Shown here: positions 25,168 to 32,132 of the stretch, in pieces
Layout of the letters: each line of letters opens with the position of its first letter
Numbering within the stretch: the first letter of the stretch is position 1
Origin: CAWFNW01 sp963817405
GTDB lineage: Bacteria > Actinomycetota > Coriobacteriia > Anaerosomatales > Anaerosomataceae
Reading direction: 5' to 3'
Assembly: GCA_963817405.1 (NCBI GenBank)
Contig: CAWFNW010000003.1
Location: 496,001 to 560,000 of the forward strand
Length of the DNA stretch: 64,000 nt
Notes under the pieces: model-generated
Seen by the model: only the letters and a program-made list of their open reading frames with translations
Database searches by the model: none
Told to the model about the DNA's origin: nothing
Program-made: the position numbers and the translations under genes

Positions 25168-26106
25168 ATGCCTGACATGCGCTCGCTTCCCATTGGTGTG
25201 TTCGACTCCGGACTCGGTGGCCTCACGGTCGTACGGGAGTTGGCGCGCACACTCCCCGAAGAACGCATCGTCTACCTTGGCGACACCGCGCGTTGCCCTT
25301 ACGGGCCGCGTGATAAGGCAGAGGTGCGGCAGTTCGTCCTGGAGATCGGCGCGTGGCTTGCCGAGCGTCCGGTCAAGCTCATCGTGATCGCCTGCAACAC
25401 GGCGACCGCCGCAGGACTGGCGCTCGCGCAGCAGGCGTTCTCGGTGCCCGTGGTAGGCGTCGTGGAGCCGGGCGCGCGAGCAGCCGTGATGGCGACGCAG
25501 AACCGGCGTGTTGGCGTCATCGGGACCATCGGCACCGTCCGCTCGGGCGCGTACAGCGCAGCGGTCCGGGCGCTCGACGCCGGGGTGACCGTGTACTCGG
25601 TAGCCACACCCGCCTTCGTGGACCTCGTCGAGGCAGGTCTCCTCATGGACGATGGGCCCTTCGAGGACTGGCTCTCGACGACCTCCGACGTCTTCATCCG
25701 GCCGTCGTTCTACGAGCTCGCGCGCGACTACCTCGATCCGCTCAAGCGCGAGCACATCGACACACTCGTGCTCGGCTGCACGCACTTTCCGCTGCTCTCA
25801 GCCGCCATCCAGCAGGTGGTTGGCCCGAAGGTGAGGCTCATCTCGTCTGCCGAGGAGACGGCGCGCGAAGTCGCCGACACGCTTTCAGCCCGCGACCAGC
25901 GCGTCGAGGCGCCCGCGACGGGCCCGCGCTACGAGTTTGTTACGACAGCCGACGCAGCCGAGTTTGCACGGCGGGGCAGCCGGGTGCTGGGCTTCGAGGC
26001 GGCGGACGTCCGCGCGATCGAGGTCCAGGAGCTCACGGGGCTCATGGCACCGGACCTGCGCGCGGTGCTCGCGCGCTTCATCGAAGAGGAGTCGCCGTGC
26101 GCCTGA
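25168..26106 (+). CDS. murI: Glutamate racemase
   Basis: A 312-residue MurI. The two catalytic Cys lie in VIACNTATAAG and VLGCTHFPLL, and the N-terminal VFDSGLGGLTVVRELARTLPEERIVYLGDTARCPYG is diagnostic. It makes D-glutamate for peptidoglycan in the cytoplasm. The family is usually 255-290 residues; the extra length is at the C-terminus. The ATG at 25168 is fixed by the conserved N-terminus; much longer upstream frame is antisense/overlap with cheB. Its 3' end overlaps the next gene by 10 bases. Confidence 0.95.
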   Translation: MPDMRSLPIGVFDSGLGGLTVVRELARTLPEERIVYLGDTARCPYGPRDKAEVRQFVLEIGAWLAERPVKLIVIACNTATAAGLALAQQAFSVPVVGVVEPGARAAVMATQNRRVGVIGTIGTVRSGAYSAAVRALDAGVTVYSVATPAFVDLVEAGLLMDDGPFEDWLSTTSDVFIRPSFYELARDYLDPLKREHIDTLVLGCTHFPLLSAAIQQVVGPKVRLISSAEETAREVADTLSARDQRVEAPATGPRYEFVTTADAAEFARRGSRVLGFEAADVRAIEVQELTGLMAPDLRAVLARFIEEESPCA

Positions 26107-26852
26107 CCGTGCTCGGGTCGTCAGCGTCGTATGCGAGTGCCGGCCGCGCCTGCGCGGGCTACCTCGTGAGCGACGGGGCCACATCCCTCCTGCTCGACTG
26201 CGGGAACGGGACGATCGCCAATCTGGCGAGCGTGTTGGACCCGCTCGCGCTCGCCGCCGTGGTGATCACGCACGAACACATTGATCACTTCGCCGACCTG
26301 TACGCGCTTCAGGCGGCGTTGCGCTACGCACCCTCGGGGCCGGTATCGGCGCTGCCGCTCTACCTGCCCGCAGGCTTGTTCGAGCGTATCGGTGCGGCCC
26401 TCAACGATCACGGTCGCAGCGAGCTTGCCGAGGCGTTCGTGGTGCACGAGCTTGCTGCCGGCGTCCCGTTCGCCGTGGGCGACCTCACCATCACGCCGTA
26501 CCAGGTCGACCACGTCGAGCCCACGTTTGCGCTCCGCGTGACCGACGGCGCGTGCACGCTCGTCTACACGTCCGACACGGCCCCGAGCAAGCCCGCCTTC
26601 GACGTCGCGCAGGGTGCCGACGTGCTGCTCGCTGATGCCACGCTCCCGGCGGAGTACGCTGGTCGTGCGCCGCATCTGACGGCGGGACAGGCCGGATGGC
26701 TGGCCCACGAGGCGAACGCGCGCGTGCTCGTGCTCACGCACCTGTGGCCGACGGTGGACCGCGAGGTCGCGCGCGCCGAGGCGCAGGCTGCTTTCGAGGG
26801 ACGAGTCGTCATCGCCGAGGAGCTCGGCGTCATCGACTGCGAGGAGGGGTAG
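26097..26852 (+). CDS. MBL-fold metallo-hydrolase
   Basis: A 251-residue metallo-beta-lactamase-fold protein starting RLTVLGSSASYASAGRACAGYLV. The metal-binding signature HEHIDHF is followed by VDHVEP, TSDTAPS, ADATL and LTHLWP, the pattern of the RNase Z/cyclic-nucleotide phosphodiesterase-like branch. Substrate is not deducible; linkage to rph and rdgB hints at nucleotide or RNA metabolism. The GTG at 26097 has GAAGAGGAG 5 bases upstream. Confidence 0.85.
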   Translation: MRLTVLGSSASYASAGRACAGYLVSDGATSLLLDCGNGTIANLASVLDPLALAAVVITHEHIDHFADLYALQAALRYAPSGPVSALPLYLPAGLFERIGAALNDHGRSELAEAFVVHELAAGVPFAVGDLTITPYQVDHVEPTFALRVTDGACTLVYTSDTAPSKPAFDVAQGADVLLADATLPAEYAGRAPHLTAGQAGWLAHEANARVLVLTHLWPTVDREVARAEAQAAFEGRVVIAEELGVIDCEEG

Positions 26853-26853
26853 A

Positions 26854-27603
26854 GTGCAGCGTGCCGACGGACGCTCACCGAACGACCTGCGACCCGTCAG
26901 GCTCACGCGCCGCTATCTGCGCCATGCCGCGGGTTCGTGTCTGTTCGAGCTCGGCGATACGCGCGTGCTTTGCGCAGCCACGATCAGCGACACCATCGCG
27001 CAGTGGCGACGGGGCTCCGGACTGGGCTGGGTGACCGCCGAATACGCGATGCTGCCGGCGTCCACGCACACGCGAAAGCGCCGCGAAGTCTCGCTTGGCG
27101 CGCCCAGCGGACGTACACACGAGATTCAGCGGCTGATCGGCCGCTCGCTCCGGACCGTCATCGACATGGGCGGCTTGGGCGGGGAGGTCACGCTGACGGT
27201 CGACTGCGACGTCATCCAGGCTGACGGAGGCACGCGCACGGCGGCCATCACGGGCGCGTTCATCGCGGCCTATGACGCGCTCTCGACGTGGCGCGATGCT
27301 GGTCGGATCGCCGAGCTGCCGGTGCTGGACTATGTCGCCGCCACCTCGGTGGGCATGGTCGACGGCATCGTCATGCTGGACCTTCAGTATGAGGAGGACA
27401 GCAACGCTGAGATCGACATGAACGTCGTCGTTGACGGGCGTGGGCGCTTCATCGAGGTGCAGGGTACGGGCGAACGGGCACCGTTCGACCGTGAGCGTCT
27501 GGACACAATGCTCGACCTCGCCGCTGACGGTGCGAGCCGTCTGATTGCGCTGCAGAAGCGCGTGATCGCCGAGGACATCGAGGTCGTCGATGAGCGCTGG
27601 TGA
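26854..27603 (+). CDS. rph: Ribonuclease PH
   Basis: A 249-residue phosphorolytic 3'-5' exoribonuclease that trims tRNA 3' ends. The conserved blocks GDTRVLCAATI, GWVTAEYAMLPASTHTRKRRE, GRTHEIQRLIGRSLRTVID and DCDVIQADGGTRTAAITGAF are all present. Starts with GTG 1 base after the MBL gene (GAGGAGGGG upstream). It overlaps rdgB by 14 bases; rph-rdgB pairing is common. Confidence 0.96.
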   Translation: MQRADGRSPNDLRPVRLTRRYLRHAAGSCLFELGDTRVLCAATISDTIAQWRRGSGLGWVTAEYAMLPASTHTRKRREVSLGAPSGRTHEIQRLIGRSLRTVIDMGGLGGEVTLTVDCDVIQADGGTRTAAITGAFIAAYDALSTWRDAGRIAELPVLDYVAATSVGMVDGIVMLDLQYEEDSNAEIDMNVVVDGRGRFIEVQGTGERAPFDRERLDTMLDLAADGASRLIALQKRVIAEDIEVVDERW

Positions 27604-28204
27604 GGTCGTGCGCGTCGTCGTCGCCACCGCCAATGTCGGCAAGGTCGAGGAGATCCGGCACGCGCTCGACATCCCCGAGTGGGAGTTCGTCACGGCGGCC
27701 GAACTGGGTGGCGAGCCGCTCGAGGTCGAGGAGACGGGGCAAACCTTCACGGAGAACGCGCTCCTCAAGGCGCACGCCTACGCTGACCGCTTCGGCTGTG
27801 CTGCGCTCGCCGACGACAGTGGCCTTGAGGTGGACGCGCTTGCCGGAGCGCCGGGTGTGCGCTCGTCGCGATTCTCCGGCGAGGAGGCCACCGACGCCGA
27901 GAACAACACGAAGCTGCTGCTGATGCTCGCGGCAGTGCCTGAGCAGGAGCGCACCGCGCGGTTCCGCTCGGTGGTCGTGCTCATTGAGCCTGACGGTGCA
28001 GTCACGGTGGCCGACGGGTCGTGCGAAGGGCGGATCGGCACCGCACCGCGGGGCTCTGGCGGCTTCGGCTACGACCCGCTGTTCCTCCCGGACGCGGCTC
28101 CGGGTCGCACCATGGCCGAGCTGACGCTTGCGGACAAGAACGCTATCAGCCACCGCGGTGCGGCGCTCGGAGCGCTCAGGGAGGCACTGCTGGCCCGGAT
28201 GTGA
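27590..28204 (+). CDS. rdgB: XTP/dITP diphosphatase (Ham1/RdgB)
   Basis: A 204-residue non-canonical purine NTP pyrophosphatase that removes XTP and dITP from the nucleotide pool. Motifs: VVATANVGKVEEI near the start, TFTENALLKAHAYADRFGCAALADDSGLEVDAL, GSGGFGYDPLFLP and AISHRGAAL. The ATG at 27590 lies within the 3' end of rph. Confidence 0.96.
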   Translation: MSAGEVVRVVVATANVGKVEEIRHALDIPEWEFVTAAELGGEPLEVEETGQTFTENALLKAHAYADRFGCAALADDSGLEVDALAGAPGVRSSRFSGEEATDAENNTKLLLMLAAVPEQERTARFRSVVVLIEPDGAVTVADGSCEGRIGTAPRGSGGFGYDPLFLPDAAPGRTMAELTLADKNAISHRGAALGALREALLARM

Positions 28205-28208
28205 CGCT

Positions 28209-28604
28209 TCACATCCCGGCGGGCGGCTCGTGGATACCGATCCTGTTGCCTTCGGTGTCCCGAATGAAGGCGATCGTGCCGACCATAGGCCCCATGTCTT
28301 GCGGCTCCTGCAAGACTTCGCCGCCGGCCTCCCGCACGCGCGCGAGGATCGCATCGAAGTTGCCCGATGACGAGAGGTAGACCGTCGGGCCTTCGGCCCC
28401 GGGAGAGCCTCCGACGTAGAGGTCGAACGCCACGGGAGAGGCGTCGGGAACCGGAGCGCCGGGCTCGGGCGGCGTGCCGGGGACTGCTACGTCGCTGACG
28501 CCCGGCATCACATTTACCGGCATGCCAAGTACATGCGAGTAGAACGCGGCTGCGCGATCGAGATCGCTTACCGGGATATCGGCCCATACGATGATGTTCT
28601 CCAT
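28209..28604 (-). CDS. VOC family (glyoxalase/bleomycin-resistance fold) protein
   Basis: A 131-residue single-domain VOC protein: VWADIPVSDLDRAAAFYSHVLGM at the N-terminus and GTIAFIRDTEGNRIGIHEP at the C-terminus with the typical metal-ligand Glu. Two betaalphabetabetabeta modules fit the length. Substrate unknown. GAGGAG lies about 6 bases before the ATG at 28604. It converges with rdgB, with only 4 bases between stops. Confidence 0.85.
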   Translation of the reverse strand: MENIIVWADIPVSDLDRAAAFYSHVLGMPVNVMPGVSDVAVPGTPPEPGAPVPDASPVAFDLYVGGSPGAEGPTVYLSSSGNFDAILARVREAGGEVLQEPQDMGPMVGTIAFIRDTEGNRIGIHEPPAGM

Positions 28605-28754
28605 GACGCGCTCCTCAGGGTCGGGGTCTTCGGAGTTGTTACCCAATGAGGCATGTCATAGCGACCTGCTAAGGCTGTTGGTTGTCGCTCATCGGTTGCG
28701 CCTCTATACTAATTGTCTGCCTGAGCGGCTGATTCAGCCGCGAAGCAGGAGCGT

Positions 28755-28831
28755 CGGGCCGTGGCGCAGCTTGGTAGCGCACCTGCTTTGGGAGCAGGGG
28801 GCCGCCGGTTCGAATCCGGCCGGCCCGACCA
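28755..28831 (+). tRNA. tRNA-Pro (TGG)
   Basis: Cloverleaf with acceptor CGGGCCG/CGGCCCG, anticodon stem CCTGC/GCAGG with loop TTTGGGA (anticodon TGG), T-loop TTCGAAT and encoded CCA. First of five clustered tRNAs. Confidence 0.96.
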
Positions 28832-28835
28832 GGAT

Positions 28836-28911
28836 GCGGCCGTAGTTCAATTGGTAGAGCCTCAGCCTTCCAAGCTGATTGTTGCGGGTTCGAGTCCCGT
28901 CGGCCGCTCCA
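28836..28911 (+). tRNA. tRNA-Gly (TCC)
   Basis: Acceptor GCGGCCG/CGGCCGC, anticodon stem TCAGC/GCTGA with loop CTTCCAA (anticodon TCC), T-loop TTCGAGT and encoded CCA. Only 4 bases separate it from tRNA-Pro, so they are probably co-transcribed. Confidence 0.96.
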
Positions 28912-28976
28912 TTGACAATCCAACGTCGGTGCAGGTACCGTAGCGCTTCGCGGCACCCTGGAGTCGACGAATGAAT

Positions 28977-29053
28977 GCGCCCGTAGCTCAGTTGGATAGA
29001 GCGGGAGACTTCTAATCTCTAGGTCGGGGGTTCGAATCCCTCCGGGCGTGCCA
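28977..29053 (+). tRNA. tRNA-Arg (TCT)
   Basis: Acceptor GCGCCCG/CGGGCGT (one G-T pair at the end), anticodon loop CTTCTAA (anticodon TCT), T-loop TTCGAAT and encoded CCA. Confidence 0.95.
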
Positions 29054-29064
29054 GGCATCACGTG

Positions 29065-29141
29065 GTGGGTGTAGCTCAGTTGGTTAGAGCGCCGGACTGT
29101 GGCTCCGGAGGCCGCGGGTTCAAGTCCCGTTACCCACCCCA
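29065..29141 (+). tRNA. tRNA-His (GTG)
   Basis: Acceptor GTGGGTG/TACCCAC, anticodon stem CCGGA/TCCGG with loop CTGTGGC (anticodon GTG), encoded CCA. The discriminator is C29138 and base 29064 is G, supplying the G-1 expected for tRNA-His. Confidence 0.96.
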
Positions 29142-29151
29142 GAAGATACTC

Positions 29152-29174
29152 GGGGCCCCCTCGGCGGGGGCCTC
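29152..29174 (+). terminator. Hairpin after the Pro-Gly-Arg-His tRNA block
   Basis: A 9-bp G/C stem (one G-T pair) with loop TCGGC begins 11 bases after tRNA-His. No T run follows directly, so termination strength is uncertain; a new promoter lies just downstream. Confidence 0.5.
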
Positions 29175-29187
29175 GCGCGTCGAGGTT

Positions 29188-29215
29188 TTGCATTTCTGGA
29201 GTCAGACGGTAGAAT
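29188..29215 (+). promoter_or_regulatory. Promoter for tRNA-Lys
   Basis: TTGCAT (29188-29193) and TAGAAT (29210-29215) with a 16-base spacer, ending 12 bases before the mature tRNA-Lys. Confidence 0.65.
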
Positions 29216-29227
29216 GTCGTTTGCTTC

Positions 29228-29303
29228 GGGCCGTTAGCTCAGCTGGTAGAGCAGGGGACTCTTAATCCCAAGGTCATAGGTTCGATCCCTATACGGCCCA
29301 CCA
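29228..29303 (+). tRNA. tRNA-Lys (CTT)
   Basis: Acceptor GGGCCGT/ACGGCCC, anticodon loop CTCTTAA (anticodon CTT), T-loop TTCGATC and encoded CCA. Confidence 0.96.
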
Positions 29304-29316
29304 TGCATTAACTCGG

Positions 29317-29342
29317 AAGCCGGTTCCTTCGGGGGCCGGCTT
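29317..29342 (+). terminator. Rho-independent terminator of tRNA-Lys
   Basis: An 11-bp stem (AAGCCGGTTCC with GGGGCCGGCTT, two G-T pairs) capped by a TTCG tetraloop and followed by a T-rich stretch (TCTGCTTTCT). Confidence 0.85.
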
Positions 29343-29444
29343 TCTGCTTTCTGGCTCAGGTTCTTAGGTCCACTGTTCCGGCTGCCGCGTCTGCCCACGG
29401 AGTTGCTAGATCTCAACGCGTGTTGACAGAGGCATTCGCCGCTC

Positions 29445-29450
29445 GGGTAC
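29445..29450 (+). promoter_or_regulatory. GGGTAC box, possible stress-sigma -10
   Basis: GGGTAC lies about 50 bases before the first gene of a small-protein stress-type cluster. GGGTAT/GGGTAC is the -10 of SigB/SigF-type promoters. A TTGACA at 29423-29428 sits nearby but with a poorly fitting spacing for either promoter type. Confidence 0.3.
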
Positions 29451-29500
29451 CTATGACAAAGAGGGCCTAACAGGGGCGCCTTCGTTCAAGGGAGATCACC

Positions 29501-29647
29501 ATGCTGTGGACCATCTTCGTCGTTCTCGTAATCCTCTGGCTTCTCGGTTTCAGCTTCCAAATCGGAGGCAGTTTGATCCACGCGCTGCTGGTGATCGCGC
29601 TGATTGTGCTCGTGTACAACCTGATAACGGGTCGTCGATCGCGCTAG
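29501..29647 (+). CDS. Small membrane protein, lmo0937 family
   Basis: A 48-residue protein that is nearly all hydrophobic: MLWTIFVVLVILWLLGFSF, then a Gly-rich turn, then SLIHALLVIALIVLVYNLITG and a short basic end (RRSR). Length, the two-TM layout and the opening MLWTI..VLWLLGF match the lmo0937 family, whose function is unknown and whose members are often stress-induced. GGGAG lies about 6 bases before the ATG. Confidence 0.8.
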   Translation: MLWTIFVVLVILWLLGFSFQIGGSLIHALLVIALIVLVYNLITGRRSR

Positions 29648-29740
29648 AAGAGGCGGCGTTCTCGGGCAGGCCGGGAGGTCCATCTTCTCGCTTGGAGAAC
29701 GGGCTGACATGCCGGAGTTCGACAGTTGAAGGAGGACCTG

Positions 29741-30073
29741 ATGGCCGGATACTTCGAGATCACAGCTCGATCGGACGGGCAGTTCATGTTCAACCTGAAG
29801 GCGGGTAACCACGAGGTCATCCTCACGAGCGAGGCGTACACGACGAAGGCCGCCTGCATGAACGGCATCGAATCGGTGAAGACGAACGCGTCCGACGATG
29901 GTCGCTACCGCCGAACCACGACGCCCGACGGGCAGTTCCGGTTCGCCCTTGAGGCAGCCAATGGCCAAGCGATTGGCGCGAGTGAGTACTATGAGACCGC
30001 TACTGCGCTTGACCGCGGCATCGAGTCCGTGAAGAGGTCCGCCCCGGACGCGGAGGTCAAGGACCTGACGTAG
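29741..30073 (+). CDS. YegP-family (DUF1508) protein with two repeats
   Basis: A 110-residue soluble protein made of two copies of the DUF1508 unit. The first is YFEITARSDGQFMFNLKAGNHEVILTSEAYTTKAACMNGIESVKTNA and the second YRRTTTPDGQFRFALEAANGQAIGASEYYETATALDRGIESVKRSA. Function is unknown; related proteins are linked to stress. GAAGGAGG is 6 bases before the ATG at 29741, so the upstream in-frame ATG is rejected. Confidence 0.92.
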   Translation: MAGYFEITARSDGQFMFNLKAGNHEVILTSEAYTTKAACMNGIESVKTNASDDGRYRRTTTPDGQFRFALEAANGQAIGASEYYETATALDRGIESVKRSAPDAEVKDLT

Positions 30074-30267
30074 CGCTCATGGGAATCGGGGACTCCGCTC
30101 GCCCGGACGTCCGGGACCGAGTTGGCTCCGACTGCGGGCACGAAGCGGATGATAGAGATGGCAGGACTTCCCGATCCGACGAAGACCCCGCACGAAGTTC
30201 GCCATCGACCAGGCCGATTCAGCCGAGGGGTCTCGGGATCAACTTCGCAGACAGAGAGGTGTGCAAC

Positions 30268-30423
30268 ATGAAGGCGACCAAGAATCTCGGGATGCTTCTG
30301 CTGTCTGTCTGGCTCATTGTGACGGGAGTACTGCAGGTGGTCAGTATTTCGATCCCGGGCGTCGGTACCGTATTGGCTGTGCTCGCCATCGCTGCTGGCG
30401 TGCTCATCTTGCTCGGACGATAG
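30268..30423 (+). CDS. Small two-TM membrane protein, DUF3096-like
   Basis: A 51-residue protein: short basic N-terminus (MKATKNLG), TM1 MLLLSVWLIVTGVLQV, a loop SISIPGVG and TM2 TVLAVLAIAAGVLILLGR. This resembles the DUF3096 small membrane proteins, function unknown. GAGAGGTG is 8 bases before the ATG. It is the third small protein of the 29.5-30.4 kb cluster. Confidence 0.7.
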   Translation: MKATKNLGMLLLSVWLIVTGVLQVVSISIPGVGTVLAVLAIAAGVLILLGR

Positions 30424-30634
30424 GCTTCGAGGCTTGATCGCCTAAGGGGACCGGCCGCAGATAGCTGCTCACGCCTGCGGGTGGTGGTCAGGCAATCAAG
30501 CCGGAGCGCCTCCACGATGGTCCACCATCGACAAAGGAGACCGCGGCAGCCGCGCCGCAGCCCCCTCTGGTCTTCTCCAGCCGCGTACTGACTTTCTCGG
30601 TCGAACCCCGGGGAGCGGCGTGAATGTCCCGGAC

Positions 30635-30841
30635 TCAGGGGCTCGTGGTACTGGTGCTCGATCCCCCGGGGTTCATCATGCCGCTCCCCTGACCACTGCT
30701 AGATCCCCCGTTGTTCATCATGCCGCCACCGTCATTCGGGTTACCGTCCGAGTTGTCAGAGCTCGAGCATCCTGCAATCGTCACGACCAGAAGCACGCTG
30801 AGACAGATTGCGACCACGACCATCAGCGTCTGTCGATGCAT
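30635..30841 (-). CDS. Small lipoprotein, Ser/Gly/Asn-rich
   Basis: A 68-residue secreted lipoprotein. The signal peptide MHRQTLMVVVAICLSVLLVVTIAGC has a lipobox (TIAGC), leaving a mature part of about 44 residues rich in Ser, Gly, Asn and Met (two GMMN segments) with no fold evident. GGGAG lies 7 bases before the ATG at 30841. Function unknown; the Met-rich repeats could bind copper or silver, but that is speculation. Confidence 0.7.
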   Translation of the reverse strand: MHRQTLMVVVAICLSVLLVVTIAGCSSSDNSDGNPNDGGGMMNNGGSSSGQGSGMMNPGGSSTSTTSP

Positions 30842-31098
30842 AGCCACTCCCTTCCGTCTAGAGTTCGTACCCGATGCGAGGGCTCTCAATCCCGCGAAGG
30901 CGCAGAAGCGACTGGCACATGCTGCAGCACGTGTTGGCTACGGTCTGGGAATCGCGAGCCGAATACGGCACGGGCCCCGGCACGTACGAGACGCCTACGT
31001 CGCACGCAGCCGCCTAACCTGGATGTTCATGGGACACGGAGTCCTAGGGTCAAACGCCCAACCACGATGCGACGCATCAGCAACGGGTAGGATGGGAC

Positions 31099-31671
31099 GT
31101 GTTACGCGGTCCTGGAGTCTTTGTTGGGGCAGATGGATGGACGGTTGGCGACAGGGTGATTCTCCCAAAGCAGCGGGACCCCAGATTCATCACTATCCGC
31201 CGCGGGGGCACGCTGGAGGACGCACGTCACCGACTTCTCGCCCTGTGGGCCGCTGAATGCGCGGAGCACGTGTTGCCCTTCTTCGAGACAGTGCGGCCTT
31301 CGGACCCGCGGCCCCGCGAAGCAGTGGACCAAGCTCGCGCTTGGGTGCGCGGTGAGATCACCATGTCCCAGGCGAGCACGGCGGCGGGCGGCGCGAACGC
31401 CGCTGCCCGAGACCTGACCGGTGCCGCGAGGCATGCGGCCTACGCCGCCGGCCAGGCCCCTGTGGTCGCTCACGTTGCGGCTCACGAGCTCGGTGCAGCA
31501 GCCTATGCGATCAAGGCCGCACGCGCCGCCGCTCCTGACGGCGAGTGTGAGAGGGCCGGCCGCGCCGAGTGCGAATGGCAGCGGACGCAGCTTCCTGACG
31601 AGATTCGAGATCTCGTGCTCGATGACGAGAAGCTGCGCAACGACATCTGCTGGGGCGTATTCGATTGCTGA
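31099..31671 (+). CDS. Imm-5-like putative immunity protein
   Basis: A helical protein of up to 190 residues: ITIRRGGTLEDARHRLLALWAAECAEHVLPFFETVRPSDPRPREAVDQARAWVRGEI, then Ala-rich helices (AAYAAGQAPVVAHVAAHELGAAAYAIKA) and a C-terminus with ECEWQRTQLPDEIRDLVL. This layout matches the actinobacterial Imm-5-like 'putative immunity protein' family. No toxin gene is adjacent, so it is an orphan here. The start is uncertain: GTG 31099 (GGATGGG upstream) or GTG 31156, which fits the usual family N-terminus better. Confidence 0.75.
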   Translation: MLRGPGVFVGADGWTVGDRVILPKQRDPRFITIRRGGTLEDARHRLLALWAAECAEHVLPFFETVRPSDPRPREAVDQARAWVRGEITMSQASTAAGGANAAARDLTGAARHAAYAAGQAPVVAHVAAHELGAAAYAIKAARAAAPDGECERAGRAECEWQRTQLPDEIRDLVLDDEKLRNDICWGVFDC

Positions 31672-31744
31672 GCGGCTCCGCGTGACGAGCAGTACGAAGG
31701 CCGAGTCGGAACTCGGCGGCCCACGTGGCGCTGGCTACCACCGT

Positions 31745-31909
31745 ATGATCGAGGTGTCCGCAGCCGATCGAGTGGGTACGCCGGACGAGGCGGCGAACGT
31801 GGCCGCTCTCCTGATCGGGTCGGACGGCGCCTTCATCACCGGCAGTGACTTCCTCATGGACGGCGGAGTGACGGCGGCCTACTGGTACGGGGATCTTGCC
31901 CCCGAGTGA
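31745..31909 (+). pseudogene. C-terminal remnant of a short-chain dehydrogenase
   Basis: The 54 residues encoded here (ADRVGTPDEAANVAALLIG, then FITGSDFLMDGGVTAAYWYG) are the last quarter of a classical SDR oxidoreductase, including the GxxxxVDGG-type C-terminal motif in the form GSDFLMDGG. The Rossmann TGxxxGIG and YxxxK parts are absent upstream, where the Imm-5-like gene lies. It is therefore a decayed fragment left by a deletion or insertion. Confidence 0.75.
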
Positions 31910-32132
31910 AAGCGTGAAGGCCGCACGACTAGTAGCGGCGGCTCAGGGGTGCGTTGCGGCAGTCATGCCGCAAGGAGGGGTCTGTCCCGCCGCGCCGCTT
32001 TCGATGATCAGGACGTCATGGTCAGCCATGTGCGCTGCCTCCTAGTAGGCGTGGTTCGTGCGGTCGCTCGCAGGACGAGGATTCGGTGGGTATGTACCTC
32101 TCGACCCCGACCGGGAGTGGGCAGCTGACGCA

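Noticed and set aside
28755..29303. tRNA cluster as an integration site for a mobile element
   Set aside because: All five tRNAs are complete, no duplicated 3' tRNA fragment was found downstream and no integrase gene is present.
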